Positions 7,638 through 17,420 are shown, numbered from the stretch's first letter. The stretch is 64,000 bases of DNA from Alishewanella agri BL06 (GCF_000272005.1 NZ_AKKU01000015.1:124001-188000); one strand, 5' to 3'. The notes: generated from the sequence alone by a model not told the origin. A program made the numbers and translations.

Positions 7638-8309
7638 CTACAAATCGGCCGCTGCCAGATCTGTTCCGACCAGCTGGCTGTAGTAATGTTGCAGTTGCAG
7701 CATATCAGCGCGGGCGGCGGCGGTGGCATAGGGCTTAAATAACAACAGGACTTTCAATACGCCACGGTACAGGTTAGCCTGATTGACTTCGGCCTGCGGC
7801 GCCTGGGTTTTCAGATAGCTGATCCAAAAGGTAACCAGCAGTTTGATATTGTGCGCCAGATCGCGGATATCGGCTTCATCAACTGCAATGACGCCTTGGG
7901 ATTTTAAGGCTTTAATTACCGTCATCACCCGCGCCAGTACGCCCTGCTGCACCTGCAGGTAATCCTGCTGAAGCGCCGGGTCGCGCGCCAAAATGTCGGG
8001 CAAATTGGCGTAGAAAAAATGAAACCGCCACATCAGCTCAAATACCACATCGAGATAATCAGTCAGGGCATCCAGCGGCCTGGCCTGGGCTGACGGCGGT
8101 TTAATCCGGGTTTCCAGTAACTTGGTATATTCGCGGAAGATATGCCGGATAATGTCTTCTTTATTGCGGAAATGGTAATACAGGTTACCGGGGCTGATGC
8201 CCAGATGGGCGGCGATATGGTTAGTGGTAACCTGACGCTCACCGACTTCGTTAAACAGGGCGATACTGGCTTGGATAATCCGGTCTTTGGTTCTGAGCTT
8301 CTTTTCCAT
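7638..8309 (-). CDS. TetR/AcrR family transcriptional regulator
   Basis: A 223-residue repressor-type protein. Residues about 8-55 form the TetR DNA-binding domain (RTKDRIIQASIALFNEVGERQ, then helix-turn-helix TTNHIAAHLGISPGNLYYHF with the family Y-Y-H-F ending). The remaining 160 residues are an all-helical ligand-binding domain with no recognised specificity. It is divergent from coaD (107 bases between the starts). I could not identify a clear operator there, only an imperfect dyad GTTATTTTGCTATAGTAAC around 8339-8357 that overlaps the coaD promoter region. The ligand and regulon are unknown. Confidence 0.9.
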   Translation of the reverse strand: MEKKLRTKDRIIQASIALFNEVGERQVTTNHIAAHLGISPGNLYYHFRNKEDIIRHIFREYTKLLETRIKPPSAQARPLDALTDYLDVVFELMWRFHFFYANLPDILARDPALQQDYLQVQQGVLARVMTVIKALKSQGVIAVDEADIRDLAHNIKLLVTFWISYLKTQAPQAEVNQANLYRGVLKVLLLFKPYATAAARADMLQLQHYYSQLVGTDLAAADL

Positions 8310-8356
8310 TGCGAACTGCAGGCTTCTTTTTTTAAGCGGTTATTTTGCTATAGTAA

Positions 8357-8902
<546 letters not shown>

Positions 8903-8931
8903 CTTGTTGAATTAGTTTTTATTTTTAAACA

Positions 8932-8957
8932 ACAACGGCAGCCTGAGCTGCCGTTGT
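8932..8957. terminator. Bidirectional terminator between coaD and sapC
   Basis: ACAACGGCAG-cctgag-CTGCCGTTGT, 10-base perfect arms. The left side is preceded by A/T-rich sequence (tttttatttttaaac) and it lies between two convergent genes. Confidence 0.75.
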
Positions 8958-8985
8958 GTTATTTGCCGATTTATCCGTACAAGGC

Positions 8986-9711
8986 TTAGGCCTTGGCAGC
9001 TTCTTCGCGCTCTGCTAATTTTTGTACCAGCTTCTGCGTGTGCTGCAGTGACATCAGATGCGCATAAATCGCCGTTAAATAACCTTGTTTACGCAGATCC
9101 AGGAAAGCTTCATCCGATAATTCATTCAGCTTTTTATCATCGACCATGTAAATGCCGTTGATATTGCGTTTTTCTTCGTTGATGGTCACTGTCAGCACCT
9201 GCTCTTTTAACAGCTCAAGGCTCTTCAGCTTTTCAACAAAGGCTTGGGTAATTTGCGCAAAATCAACATACTCGCCCATCTGCTGCTTACGTACAGTTAA
9301 AAACTCACTCTCGCTGCCATCGTCGTTGAACAGTGGGAAACCTTCAGCTTCGTTAACGCGCTCAGAGGCTTCATCAATGGCGACGATTAAGCGGTCGCTA
9401 TTTGGATCTTCCTGTACCAGTAACAGTGGGTAATTACGCACGACACGGGGTACATACATGGCGTCCCATTTGTCTTCTTTGATCAGCAGATTCTGCCGGG
9501 CCGCCAGACCTAGCAATACCACCGACTGAAAGCGCTCACTGGCGGGATCTTTAACAAACACCACCGGGAATTCGGCACCCGCGACCACAAACTCGTGTAC
9601 CACCACCGGCAGCATATGCTCCTGCGCGATATGATTAAACGGGCGCACTGAACTGATTTTGGTTTTGGCGTGTTTTTCTTTATGCAACCCTACAACTTTA
9701 TTCTGTTCCAT
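8986..9711 (-). CDS. SapC family protein
   Basis: A 241-residue cytosolic protein of the SapC family (named after Campylobacter surface-array genes; function unsettled). Typical segments are FPVVFVKDPASERFQSVVLLGL, then WDAMYVPRVVRNYPL and the late GIYMVDDKKLNELSDEAFLDLRKQGYL. The ATG at 9711 is preferred over an upstream TTG at 9717 because a TAGAG element sits six bases before it. In many Alteromonadales and sphingomonads sapC accompanies TonB-dependent receptors and flavin-dependent halogenase-like genes; here it stands alone, which is unusual. The tail (residues 215-241) is strongly helical and charged. Confidence 0.88.
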   Translation of the reverse strand: MEQNKVVGLHKEKHAKTKISSVRPFNHIAQEHMLPVVVHEFVVAGAEFPVVFVKDPASERFQSVVLLGLAARQNLLIKEDKWDAMYVPRVVRNYPLLLVQEDPNSDRLIVAIDEASERVNEAEGFPLFNDDGSESEFLTVRKQQMGEYVDFAQITQAFVEKLKSLELLKEQVLTVTINEEKRNINGIYMVDDKKLNELSDEAFLDLRKQGYLTAIYAHLMSLQHTQKLVQKLAEREEAAKA

Positions 9712-9735
9712 ATACAACTCTATTCTCTGAATGTT

Positions 9736-9764
9736 TAAAAAGCTCCCGCTACATCGGCAGGAGC
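9736..9764 (-). terminator. Rho-independent terminator downstream of the abgT-type gene
   Basis: Read on the minus strand: GCTCC, a 13-base loop, GGAGC and then TTTTT. It lies between the AbgT gene and sapC. A second inverted repeat (ACGCCAA/TTGGCGT, 9782-9803) precedes it. Confidence 0.6.
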
Positions 9765-9859
9765 CTGCTTCGATTCGGCAAACGCCAAGCTTGCAATTGG
9801 CGTCTAAGCTGCCGTTGTTATATCACAGCTTTATGACAGCAGTAAGACCCTCAAGCCCA

Positions 9860-11458
9860 TTACTGCGTGAATTCATAGTAAGTGGGTGAGCCAGGACCAA
9901 CCGGTAACCCCAGCACAAAGACCCACAGATAAAACAGCACTACCCAGCCGATAAAGAAAATCATGGTATAAGGCAGCATGGTCGCAATCAGGGTACCGAT
10001 GCCTAAGTCTTTCTTATAACGGGCGGCAACGGCCAGGATCAGGCCAAAGTAGCTCATCATCGGCGTGATCAGGTTGGTTACCGAATCGCCAATCCGGTAT
10101 GCCGCCTGAATCACTTCTGGTGAATAACCAACTATCATCAGCATTGGCACGAAGATCGGCGCAAAAATCGCCCATTGCGCCGAGGCCGAACCCAACGACA
10201 AGTTAACAATGGCGCACATGCCAATAAAAAATACAAACAGCATTGGGCCGGTTAACCCGATATCCTGCAGCAAGGTGGCGCCTTTTACCGCCAGAATCGC
10301 GCCCAGATTCGACCAGCCGAAGAAAGCCACAAACTGCGCCGCGAAGAACACCAGTACGATATACAACCCCATGGAGCTGATGCTTTTTGCCATCGCATTG
10401 ATCACATCACGATCAGTTTGCATAGTGCCGACTACCTTGCCGTAGATAAAACCCGGAATGGCAAAGGACACAAAGATAAACACTACGATACCTTTTAAGA
10501 ACGGTGAGTCAGCCACCAGGCCAGTGTCTGGGTGGCGTAAAACGCCATCGGCCGGCACCACACTCAGCGCCAGCAGCAGCCCGATTGCCAAAAACGCCAA
10601 ACCAGCCAGTTTTAAACCTTTACGCTCAATAGCGGTAAGCTGTTCCAGCTTTTGCTCGCCCAAATCGACAGCGGCTTCGCTGACATTATATTTGCCCAGC
10701 TTGGGCTCAACGATCTTCTCGGTAACAAAGGCACCTAGAGCGGCAATAACAAAGGTACTGGCAATCATAAAGAACCAGTTAGCTTCCGGACCAACCACAT
10801 AATTCGGGTCAATCAGATTGGCAGCAGAAGTAGTAAAGCCGGCTAACAGCGGATCCACAGTGCCGATAAAGAGGTTAGCGCTGTAGCCACCGGATACCCC
10901 GGCAAAGGCCGCCGCTAAACCTGCCAGCGGATGGCGCCCTAAAGAGTGGAAAATGACCGCTGCCATCGGGATCAATACCACATAGCCCAGCTCAGAGGCG
11001 GTATTCGAAATAATACCGGCAAAGACGATGGTTACCGTCACCATCCGCTTGGAGGCATTCATCACCAAACCGCGCATGGCGGCCGAGATGAGCCCGGAAT
11101 GCTCAGCAATACTAACGCCCAGTAACGCCACTAACACCACCCCTAATGGCGGAAAGTTGGTAAAGTTAGTCACCAGGTTAGAGACAATGCGCTGTAAGCC
11201 GTCAACATTCATCAGGCTGACGACTTTAATCATACCGTCGGCTGCGCGGCCGGCAGTGCCCTCTGGCCGCGGGTCGATGGCACTAAAATCAAAGTAAGCG
11301 GCAATACCGCTGCCGATTACCACGGCAATTGCAAAACAGGCGAATAAGGTAACCGGATGCGGTAATAAATTACCTAAAAATTCTACAGTATCGAGAAAGC
11401 GGGTAAACCAGCCACGTTTTTCCGGGGCGCCTGGCGGCGTCCTGCTGGTAGTTGTCAT
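9860..11458 (-). CDS. AbgT family transporter
   Basis: A 532-residue inner-membrane carrier of the AbgT family, whose members import p-aminobenzoyl-glutamate or export sulfonamide-type antimetabolites. About 11-13 hydrophobic segments and two re-entrant hairpins are expected. Diagnostic stretches seen here are GNLLPHPVTLFACFA near the N-terminus, AEHSGLISAAMRGL, LGYVVLIPMAAVIFHSLGRHPLAGLAAAFAGVSGG, and near the end GDSVTNLITPMMSYFGLILA. No abgA/abgB hydrolase genes are adjacent, so the substrate is open. An AGAGGAT element precedes the ATG. The divergent neighbour is a 3-hydroxybutyrate dehydrogenase. Confidence 0.93.
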   Translation of the reverse strand: MTTTSRTPPGAPEKRGWFTRFLDTVEFLGNLLPHPVTLFACFAIAVVIGSGIAAYFDFSAIDPRPEGTAGRAADGMIKVVSLMNVDGLQRIVSNLVTNFTNFPPLGVVLVALLGVSIAEHSGLISAAMRGLVMNASKRMVTVTIVFAGIISNTASELGYVVLIPMAAVIFHSLGRHPLAGLAAAFAGVSGGYSANLFIGTVDPLLAGFTTSAANLIDPNYVVGPEANWFFMIASTFVIAALGAFVTEKIVEPKLGKYNVSEAAVDLGEQKLEQLTAIERKGLKLAGLAFLAIGLLLALSVVPADGVLRHPDTGLVADSPFLKGIVVFIFVSFAIPGFIYGKVVGTMQTDRDVINAMAKSISSMGLYIVLVFFAAQFVAFFGWSNLGAILAVKGATLLQDIGLTGPMLFVFFIGMCAIVNLSLGSASAQWAIFAPIFVPMLMIVGYSPEVIQAAYRIGDSVTNLITPMMSYFGLILAVAARYKKDLGIGTLIATMLPYTMIFFIGWVVLFYLWVFVLGLPVGPGSPTYYEFTQ

Positions 11459-11621
11459 AGGTGTATCCTCTTGGTCTGCGGCTTGGCGCTGTCTTGGCAG
11501 GCCTTTGTTTTAGCTTCGGTTGATCTGAATACGGCAAAAAAATTTGTTGCGGTATGCTGATAACAGGGTTCAATGAAGCGCGTTGGTTTTTATTAAAGTG
11601 GCTAAATCTATCACAGGTTCC

Positions 11622-11672
11622 CCGGTTCGCAAAGCCGCGGGGCACTTCGCAGCTGACCCTTTGCGAAGCCGG
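11622..11672. repeat. Long inverted repeat between abgT-type gene and bdh
   Basis: Arms CCGG-TTCGCAAAG (11622-11634) and CTTTGCGAA-g-CCGG (11659-11672) pair over 13 bases with a single bulged G, enclosing 24 bases. It could be a structured leader, a regulator-binding dyad or a REP-like element. No T-tract follows. Confidence 0.55.
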
Positions 11673-11712
11673 TGATGGCAACATCGCACTGCAACATAGC
11701 ACTAAAGTACCG

Positions 11713-11741
11713 TTGAGTAACGGCGCCGGCTTTTCTAGTAT
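11713..11741 (+). promoter_or_regulatory. Candidate promoter for 3-hydroxybutyrate dehydrogenase
   Basis: TTGAGT (11713-11718), 17-base spacer, TAGTAT (11736-11741); transcription would start near 11748, about 24 bases before the ATG, leaving room for the GGAGAG ribosome site. Confidence 0.5.
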
Positions 11742-11771
11742 CAGACCATAGCAGTTAAGCGGAGAGTAATT

Positions 11772-12521
11772 ATGCGGGTTGTTATTACGGGCGCGACCGG
11801 CGGCATTGGTTTTGCTGTGGCACAGGCATTCGCCAAAGCGCAGCACCAGGTGGTGTTGGCCGATTTGAACGAACAGTTGTTAACCGAAAAAGCAGCTCAG
11901 TTACAGGCACAGGGCTATGATGCTGATTATTGTGTGCTGGATGTGACTAACCCGGCACAGATTGCCGACTGCGCGGCGCGCTTTCCGGCCGATATTCTGG
12001 TCAATAATGCCGGTATTCAACATGTGGCTCGGCTGGAGGATTTTCCTCCGGAAAAGTGGCAGTTGCTAATTGAGGTCATGCTGACCGGGCCGGCGATGTT
12101 AACCCGTGCCATGTTGCCGCAAATGCGCGCCAACAACTTTGGCCGGGTAATTAATATCGGCTCTATTCATGCTTTGGTGGCCTCGCCGTTTAAATCGGCC
12201 TATGTTGCCGCCAAGCATGGTTTACTTGGTTTTAGTAAAGTCGTGGCACTGGAGAATGCCGACTGTAACTTTACGATTAATACCATTTGCCCGGCTTATG
12301 TAAAAACGCCGCTGGTGGAAAAACAAATTGCCGCCCAGGCCAAAGAGCATAACCTGACCGAACAGCAGGTGGTAGAGCAGATTATGTTAGCGCCGATGCC
12401 ACAAAAGGCCTTTATTGACGTGAGTGAAATTGCCGGCACCGCCCTGTTTCTCTGCCAGGACGCCGCTAAACATATTACGGCACAAACCCTGGTGCTGGAT
12501 GGTGGCTGGACGGCGCGCTAG
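11772..12521 (+). CDS. 3-hydroxybutyrate dehydrogenase (SDR family)
   Basis: NAD-dependent short-chain dehydrogenase interconverting 3-hydroxybutyrate and acetoacetate; 249 residues. The cofactor loop is TGATGGIG (6-13), NNAG is at 78-81, and the catalytic residues are S131, Y144 and K148 with the usual spacing. The A-S-P-F-K-S-A-Y-V-A-A-K-H-G segment and a late long helix (QAKEHNLTEQQVVEQIML) followed by MPQKAFIDVSEIAG are characteristic of bacterial hydroxybutyrate dehydrogenases and separate it from general SDRs. It stands 42 bases upstream of the CrbS-like kinase. Such kinases control use of acetate and other short acids, which fits a shared metabolic theme. Confidence 0.9.
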   Translation: MRVVITGATGGIGFAVAQAFAKAQHQVVLADLNEQLLTEKAAQLQAQGYDADYCVLDVTNPAQIADCAARFPADILVNNAGIQHVARLEDFPPEKWQLLIEVMLTGPAMLTRAMLPQMRANNFGRVINIGSIHALVASPFKSAYVAAKHGLLGFSKVVALENADCNFTINTICPAYVKTPLVEKQIAAQAKEHNLTEQQVVEQIMLAPMPQKAFIDVSEIAGTALFLCQDAAKHITAQTLVLDGGWTAR

Positions 12522-12563
12522 CAAGTTGCGCGCTTATTCGGCACAATCAGCCAATATTCTGAG

Positions 12564-15500
12564 ATGAACTCTGCGGCTGAAATGATTCAAAACGCCAGCG
12601 GCATCGGTCTGGCGACCCTTGCCGCCATTTCACTACTTTACTTATTGGTGCTGTATTCGGTGGGCTTATTTGGCCGCCGGGTCAGCGCCCGTCACCCTTT
12701 GGCGCCCTGGGTGTTTAGCCTGGCGCTGTCGATTTATTGTACCTCCTGGGCCTTTTATGGTGTTACCGCACAAGCTGTGGTTAATGGCTGGTGGCTGCCA
12801 CCTACCTATATCGGCTCCTTTATCCTGTTTTGGTTTGGTTTTAAGTTAGTCGCACGTATTGCCATTGCCTGCCGCCGCTACCGTATTACCTCTATTGCCG
12901 ACTTTATCGCTACCCGTTTTGGGCACTCCCGCTTACTGGCCATCTTAATTACAGTGATTCTGTTTTTAGCCGTAATGCCCTATGTCGCGTTGCAACTGCA
13001 GGCCGTCGCAACCAGCATTAATACCTTAGTTGGCAGCGCCACCGGCGAAGATTGGTATACCGATACCGGGCTTTATGTTTGTTTGTGGATGGCCGTGTTT
13101 GCCATGCTATTTGTCAGTCGCAGCGCTAAGGCACACCAACCTAACCCCGGGCTGATGACGGCGATTGCCTTTGAATCTTTGGTTAAGCTGCTGGCCTTAC
13201 TGGCAATTGGAGCCTTTGTTGTGTGGGGCATGTTTGACGGCTTTGCGGATATTTTTAGCCGGGCGGCAGAAAGCAGTGCAGTGCAAAAAATTCAGCAACA
13301 GGCTTTACCGGCTCATACCTATTGGGTGCATGTGCTGCTGGGTTTTGCCGCTACCCTGTGTTTACCGCGCCAGTTTCATGTCAGCTTTGTAGAAAACCAA
13401 CGGCTCAGCCACTTACGCAGCGCGCGCTGGTTATTTCCGTTATATCTGCTGTTAATGGGCATTTTTACCCTGCCGCTGGGCCTGGCCGGGGTGATGCTGC
13501 TGGGTGAACAAGCAAATATTGATCTGGTGGTTTTACAATTACCGCTGGCCGCCAACCGCACCGACATAGCATTACTGGCTTATCTGGGCGGCTTTTCCGC
13601 TGCCACCAGTATGGTGGTGGTCGCAACAGTGGTACTGGGTATTCTGATTACCAATGAACTGTTAGTCCCACTGCTGTTCCGGCGCAGTAAACTGGATACC
13701 GCCGCGCAAAACCCGATAAAAATTGCTACCTTACGCAGGCTGGCGATGCTATTTGTGTTGCTGCTGGGCTTTATTTATTACCGCGCTATCGGCAGTGGTA
13801 CTGGTCTGGCACAGCTTGGCCTGACTGCTTTTGCTCTGGTTGCCCAACTGGCGCCGGTGTTAATTATGAGTTTGCTATCACGGCGCATCAACCGCAGCGG
13901 CGCTATTGCCGGCTTGGTTAGTGGCGCCTTGATCTGGGCTTATATCCTACTGTTTCCAGAGTTAGTACGCGCCGGCATTATCAGCAGTAGCATCCCGCAG
14001 CAAGGCTTGTTCGGCCTGACCATGTTAGCACCACAGCATTTGTTTGGCTGGCAGGGTGATAGCATTACCCTGGGTGTAGTACTGAGTTTAAGTGTTAATA
14101 GCCTGATGATTATAGTGGTCAGTCAGTTAACCCAAACCGGACTGGGTGAATATTTGCAAAGTGGCCGCTTTCTGCGCAGCAACAAAGAACCCGCACCGAA
14201 GCCACAACAACAACTCAGTTTTGAAGAATGTTATCTGCTGGTGCGCCGTTTTGCCGGCGAACGCGAGGCACAGCGTTTACTGCAACGCAACCTGCGCGAA
14301 CGCGAACCGGATTTACAGCGCCAGGCATCCGCCAATTTTATTCAGGCCACTGAGCGTAGCTTAGCTGCGGTATTAGGTGGCGCCTCAATGCGCCTGGTGA
14401 TGGGCGCAATTGGCCGTCACGCCCGCCTACCGATGGAGACAGTCGAACGCTTTGTTGATGAAGCCGGACAGGTGTTTCGTTTTAACCAGAGCTTGCTGCT
14501 GTCAACCATTGATAATATCAGCCAGGGTATCGCCGTCGTAGACGCCGACCAACGGTTAATCGCCTGGAATTCACGTTACATTGAGATGTTTAGTTATCCA
14601 CCTGGCATGGTTGAAGTGGGTAAGCCTGTGGCCGAGCTGATTCGCTTTAACTTACAACGCGGTCTGATTGATTCGGCCGATATTGAAGCTGAGGTGCAAA
14701 AACGGATTGGCTATTTACGCCAGGGCAGCCCCTATAAAGTGCAGCGCCGGCAGCAAGATGGCCGGGTGCTGGAAATTCAGGGCAATCCGTTGCCCGGTGG
14801 CGGCTTTGTTACCACCTATACTGATGTCAGCTCTTTTATTGCTGTGCAGCAACAGCTGGAGCAAAGTAATCAATTACTGGAGCAACGGGTAGCAACACGC
14901 ACCAGCGAACTGCAGCAACTCAATGATCAATTGCAAAAAACCCAGCGCCAGCTGGAAGCCAGCACCCAGGCCAAAACCCGGTTTTTTGCCGCGGCCGGCC
15001 ATGACTTAATGCAACCTTTTAACGCTGCAGCTCTATTCGCCAGCCTGTTGCGCCAAAAAATCGCCGAGCCAGAGCTAAGGCAATTAACTGATAACCTTAG
15101 CCAGTCGCTAAATTCAGCAGAGGAGCTGCTAACTGCCATTCTTGATCTGACTAAACTGGATTCCGGGGTGGTTAAACCGCATCATCAACCTGTGGCCGTG
15201 GCGCAGTTACTACAGGATCTGGCCCGCGATGCAGCCGTACTCGCCGAACGTAAAGGGCTAAGGTTTAAGCTGCATAGCAGCAAGTTAGTGGTAAATACCG
15301 ACCGGAAACTGCTAAAACGGGTGTTACAGAATTTATTAGCCAATGCCATTCGTTATACCGAAAGTGGCCGTGTGATCCTCGGCGTAAAACGCACTGGCCA
15401 CACCTTAAGGCTCTGCGTACTGGATAGCGGCGTTGGCATTGCCACCGCCGATCAGCAGCGGATTTTTGAAGAGTTTCAACAAGGCAGCCAGCCGGATCAA

Positions 15501-16046
15501 AAAGGCCTGGGCCTGGGTCTGGCAATTGCCCATCGCATCAGTACTATTCTGGATCATCCACTGCAGCTGCAATCGGTACAGGGACGCGGTAGTTGCTTTA
15601 GCGTTACCCTGCCGCTGATCAGCGGTAGCACTGCGGTTAGCGTTAGCCCGGCACTTAGCAACGATATCAGCGCCAGCTTTAACGGCAAAAAAATCCTGCT
15701 GCTGGATAACGAACCCCAGTTGTTATATGCCGTACAAAGCCTGCTGCAAAGCTGGCAGTGTGAAGTGCGGGCGTTATCACAACCGGCTGAGGTACTGGCT
15801 GCGCTGCAACAGGGGTTTCAGCCCGATCTGTGCCTTTTTGACTACCACCTGGATAATAATGCCACCGGCATTGAGGTCGCGAATCAACTTAGTGCTCATT
15901 TTGCACTGACTGCACCCGTTATTATTAACTCAGCCGATCATGATCAGCAAATCCGCGAGCTGGCACTCAATAGCGGTTATTACTTTTTACTAAAACCGTT
16001 AAAGCCAGTGGCGCTAAAGCGCTTGTTTCAGCGATTATTAAAGTGA
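12564..16046 (+). CDS. CrbS-like hybrid histidine kinase with sodium/solute symporter (SSS) sensor domain
   Basis: A 1160-residue membrane kinase. Residues 1-about 525 form an SSS transporter-like domain with around 13 membrane helices. A short linker domain (about 540-600, STAC-like) follows, then a PAS domain (about 645-760: LLLSTIDNISQGIAVVDADQRLIAWN), a coiled coil, the HisKA domain with phospho-acceptor H813 (AAAGHDLMQP), an ATPase domain (N-box LQNLLANAIRYTESG; GLGLGLAIAHRI) and a receiver with D1093 (LCLFDYHLD). This order matches CrbS of Vibrio and relatives, which with the LuxR-type regulator CrbR activates acetyl-CoA synthetase and acetate use. The likely partner at 19191-19838 is separated by an AT-rich insert. 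Confidence 0.9.
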   Translation: MNSAAEMIQNASGIGLATLAAISLLYLLVLYSVGLFGRRVSARHPLAPWVFSLALSIYCTSWAFYGVTAQAVVNGWWLPPTYIGSFILFWFGFKLVARIAIACRRYRITSIADFIATRFGHSRLLAILITVILFLAVMPYVALQLQAVATSINTLVGSATGEDWYTDTGLYVCLWMAVFAMLFVSRSAKAHQPNPGLMTAIAFESLVKLLALLAIGAFVVWGMFDGFADIFSRAAESSAVQKIQQQALPAHTYWVHVLLGFAATLCLPRQFHVSFVENQRLSHLRSARWLFPLYLLLMGIFTLPLGLAGVMLLGEQANIDLVVLQLPLAANRTDIALLAYLGGFSAATSMVVVATVVLGILITNELLVPLLFRRSKLDTAAQNPIKIATLRRLAMLFVLLLGFIYYRAIGSGTGLAQLGLTAFALVAQLAPVLIMSLLSRRINRSGAIAGLVSGALIWAYILLFPELVRAGIISSSIPQQGLFGLTMLAPQHLFGWQGDSITLGVVLSLSVNSLMIIVVSQLTQTGLGEYLQSGRFLRSNKEPAPKPQQQLSFEECYLLVRRFAGEREAQRLLQRNLREREPDLQRQASANFIQATERSLAAVLGGASMRLVMGAIGRHARLPMETVERFVDEAGQVFRFNQSLLLSTIDNISQGIAVVDADQRLIAWNSRYIEMFSYPPGMVEVGKPVAELIRFNLQRGLIDSADIEAEVQKRIGYLRQGSPYKVQRRQQDGRVLEIQGNPLPGGGFVTTYTDVSSFIAVQQQLEQSNQLLEQRVATRTSELQQLNDQLQKTQRQLEASTQAKTRFFAAAGHDLMQPFNAAALFASLLRQKIAEPELRQLTDNLSQSLNSAEELLTAILDLTKLDSGVVKPHHQPVAVAQLLQDLARDAAVLAERKGLRFKLHSSKLVVNTDRKLLKRVLQNLLANAIRYTESGRVILGVKRTGHTLRLCVLDSGVGIATADQQRIFEEFQQGSQPDQKGLGLGLAIAHRISTILDHPLQLQSVQGRGSCFSVTLPLISGSTAVSVSPALSNDISASFNGKKILLLDNEPQLLYAVQSLLQSWQCEVRALSQPAEVLAALQQGFQPDLCLFDYHLDNNATGIEVANQLSAHFALTAPVIINSADHDQQIRELALNSGYYFLLKPLKPVALKRLFQRLLK

Positions 16047-16099
16047 AATTTTAATAAAACTAGGTATAGTAAAAGTGAACTTATGATAGAGGGACCTTT

Positions 16100-16567
16100 A
16101 TGAAACTAGTTTTTACCTTAGTTGCACTGACCTTGCTACCTTTTGGTGTATCAGCCCTGGATGCCAAAACAATGTGCGAGCAGTTACAGCCGGTTGTCAG
16201 CCAGTTGCGAACTCAACTTCCCCAAGATGTTGACTATATGACGAAACTAACCGGCGTGCAGGCGCTGTTCGTATCGGGTAATTGTTTGCTGAATTATAAC
16301 TATGTGGTATCCAGCGCCCACCTCTTACAAGAAATGGCGGCGGAAAATCAACAGAGCGATGATGAAAATCTGGCGTTTCTGCAAACTGAACAGGGTGTTA
16401 GTTCGATGAAGTCGGTATTTTCTAGCTTGGCGACTAATGCAGCGACAACACACTTCGCTGCGTTTAGCGCGATTCCAGGCGTAAAAATTACTTACTCACA
16501 TAGTTTTGATCACTCCCAGCTTAAACCTGTTGTTTCCGTTGTGATGGATACAACTTTAGGCCAATGA
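16100..16567 (+). CDS. Hypothetical secreted protein
   Basis: A 155-residue protein that I do not recognise. It has a clear signal peptide (MKLVFTLVALTLLPFGVSA, probable cleavage before LDAK) and two cysteines in the mature part (in TMCEQL and GNCLLNY) that could form a disulphide. The rest is predicted mixed helix with a C-terminal beta-like stretch. GAGGGA sits seven bases before the ATG. A TATAGT box (about 16066-16071) lies in the 53-base gap after the kinase, so it may have its own promoter. Position next to the kinase could mean a periplasmic accessory role, but nothing in the sequence proves this. Confidence 0.75.
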   Translation: MKLVFTLVALTLLPFGVSALDAKTMCEQLQPVVSQLRTQLPQDVDYMTKLTGVQALFVSGNCLLNYNYVVSSAHLLQEMAAENQQSDDENLAFLQTEQGVSSMKSVFSSLATNAATTHFAAFSAIPGVKITYSHSFDHSQLKPVVSVVMDTTLGQ

Positions 16568-16610
16568 TCTTTACAATAAATGATTATTTAAAGTTCGTCA
16601 GTGCAATATT

Positions 16611-17420
16611 TCATATACAAAAATCTTCGAATTCGATTTTATTGGATGAGGAACCGAACATTTCTTTTACTGTTATGAATTCAAGCCCTAGGCTAAGAGA
16701 ATAATCGACAATTTCCTGTAAAGTCGTTGGTTTTATATATAAACCTGATTCCTTGCCATCGGTAATATCATGAGCGGTAAGAACAAGAAAACCGCCGGTT
16801 TGACTTACATTTGAAATAACCTTTTTAAGCTCTGACATATTAAGAAACTGCTCATCTATCCCGGTGCTTAATATAATTTTGTTTTCATTTTTATTGATTC
16901 CGATTAAATGCGTGTTATCAGAACCGTCAAATAGCCTTATTTTTCCAAAAATATTACTGAGACGTGAGTCAGTCCCGACTGAGTTGGAATTAGAATTTGG
17001 ATATGCGAATGAATAAACAGAAAATCCATCTTCTATTTTGTTACAAAGAGCAGGTAATACCTCTTCATTTATCCAAGCATCCTCACCGAATTCGGCTACA
17101 AAATCTCTAACTCGTAAGTGTTTTAGAGTGTGAGATGCGATCTCGTGGCCGCGTTGCTGTAAGCTATGAAGAATAGAGACAGAGTCAGGGTTTCTAGTAT
17201 TAAAAGGCGCCGTTGAGTCACCATACCTCGAGACAAAGAAGGTTGCAGGTATTGATCTACTGTCAATGATGTAACTGTACTTCTCCCAATTATCGACCCA
17301 TGTATCATCAAATGTTAGTACGATTTTTCCCGTTCTTTTCTCGTCATTATTTTTATTCTCACCTGATCCACCGCAAGCTACAATTGTAACTAGCAATAAC
17401 AGCAAAGCAATATTCTTCAT
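16611..17420 (-). CDS. Polysaccharide deacetylase family lipoprotein
   Basis: A 269-residue carbohydrate esterase of the NodB fold. It has a lipoprotein signal (MKNIALLLLLVTIVAC) with the lipidated C16 followed by GGSG, which favours outer-membrane sorting. The catalytic core is visible as TFDDT (D38-D39) and SHTLKH (H97, H101), the metal-binding motifs; further on come VYSFAYPNS and LVLTAHDI. Members remove N- or O-acetyl groups from glycans. Base composition is much richer in A+T than its neighbours. It sits 20 bases downstream of the acyltransferase stop codon, so the two form a small operon of likely foreign origin. Confidence 0.85.
   Translation of the reverse strand: MKNIALLLLLVTIVACGGSGENKNNDEKRTGKIVLTFDDTWVDNWEKYSYIIDSRSIPATFFVSRYGDSTAPFNTRNPDSVSILHSLQQRGHEIASHTLKHLRVRDFVAEFGEDAWINEEVLPALCNKIEDGFSVYSFAYPNSNSNSVGTDSRLSNIFGKIRLFDGSDNTHLIGINKNENKIILSTGIDEQFLNMSELKKVISNVSQTGGFLVLTAHDITDGKESGLYIKPTTLQEIVDYSLSLGLEFITVKEMFGSSSNKIEFEDFCI

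Larger units (their letters stand above)
11459..11771. other. 313-base divergent intergenic region
   Basis: The space between the abgT-type gene (minus) and the hydroxybutyrate dehydrogenase (plus). It holds a long inverted repeat (11622-11672), a candidate promoter for the dehydrogenase (11713-11741) and AT-rich sequence near 11535-11560. A 158-codon minus-strand frame crosses it, but it has no family features and overlaps real genes at both ends, so I treat the region as non-coding. Confidence 0.6.

Noticed and set aside
11370..11846. 158-codon minus-strand frame across the abgT-bdh gap
   Set aside because: It overlaps both the abgT start and the bdh start, has no domain features, and covers the inverted repeat and the promoter.
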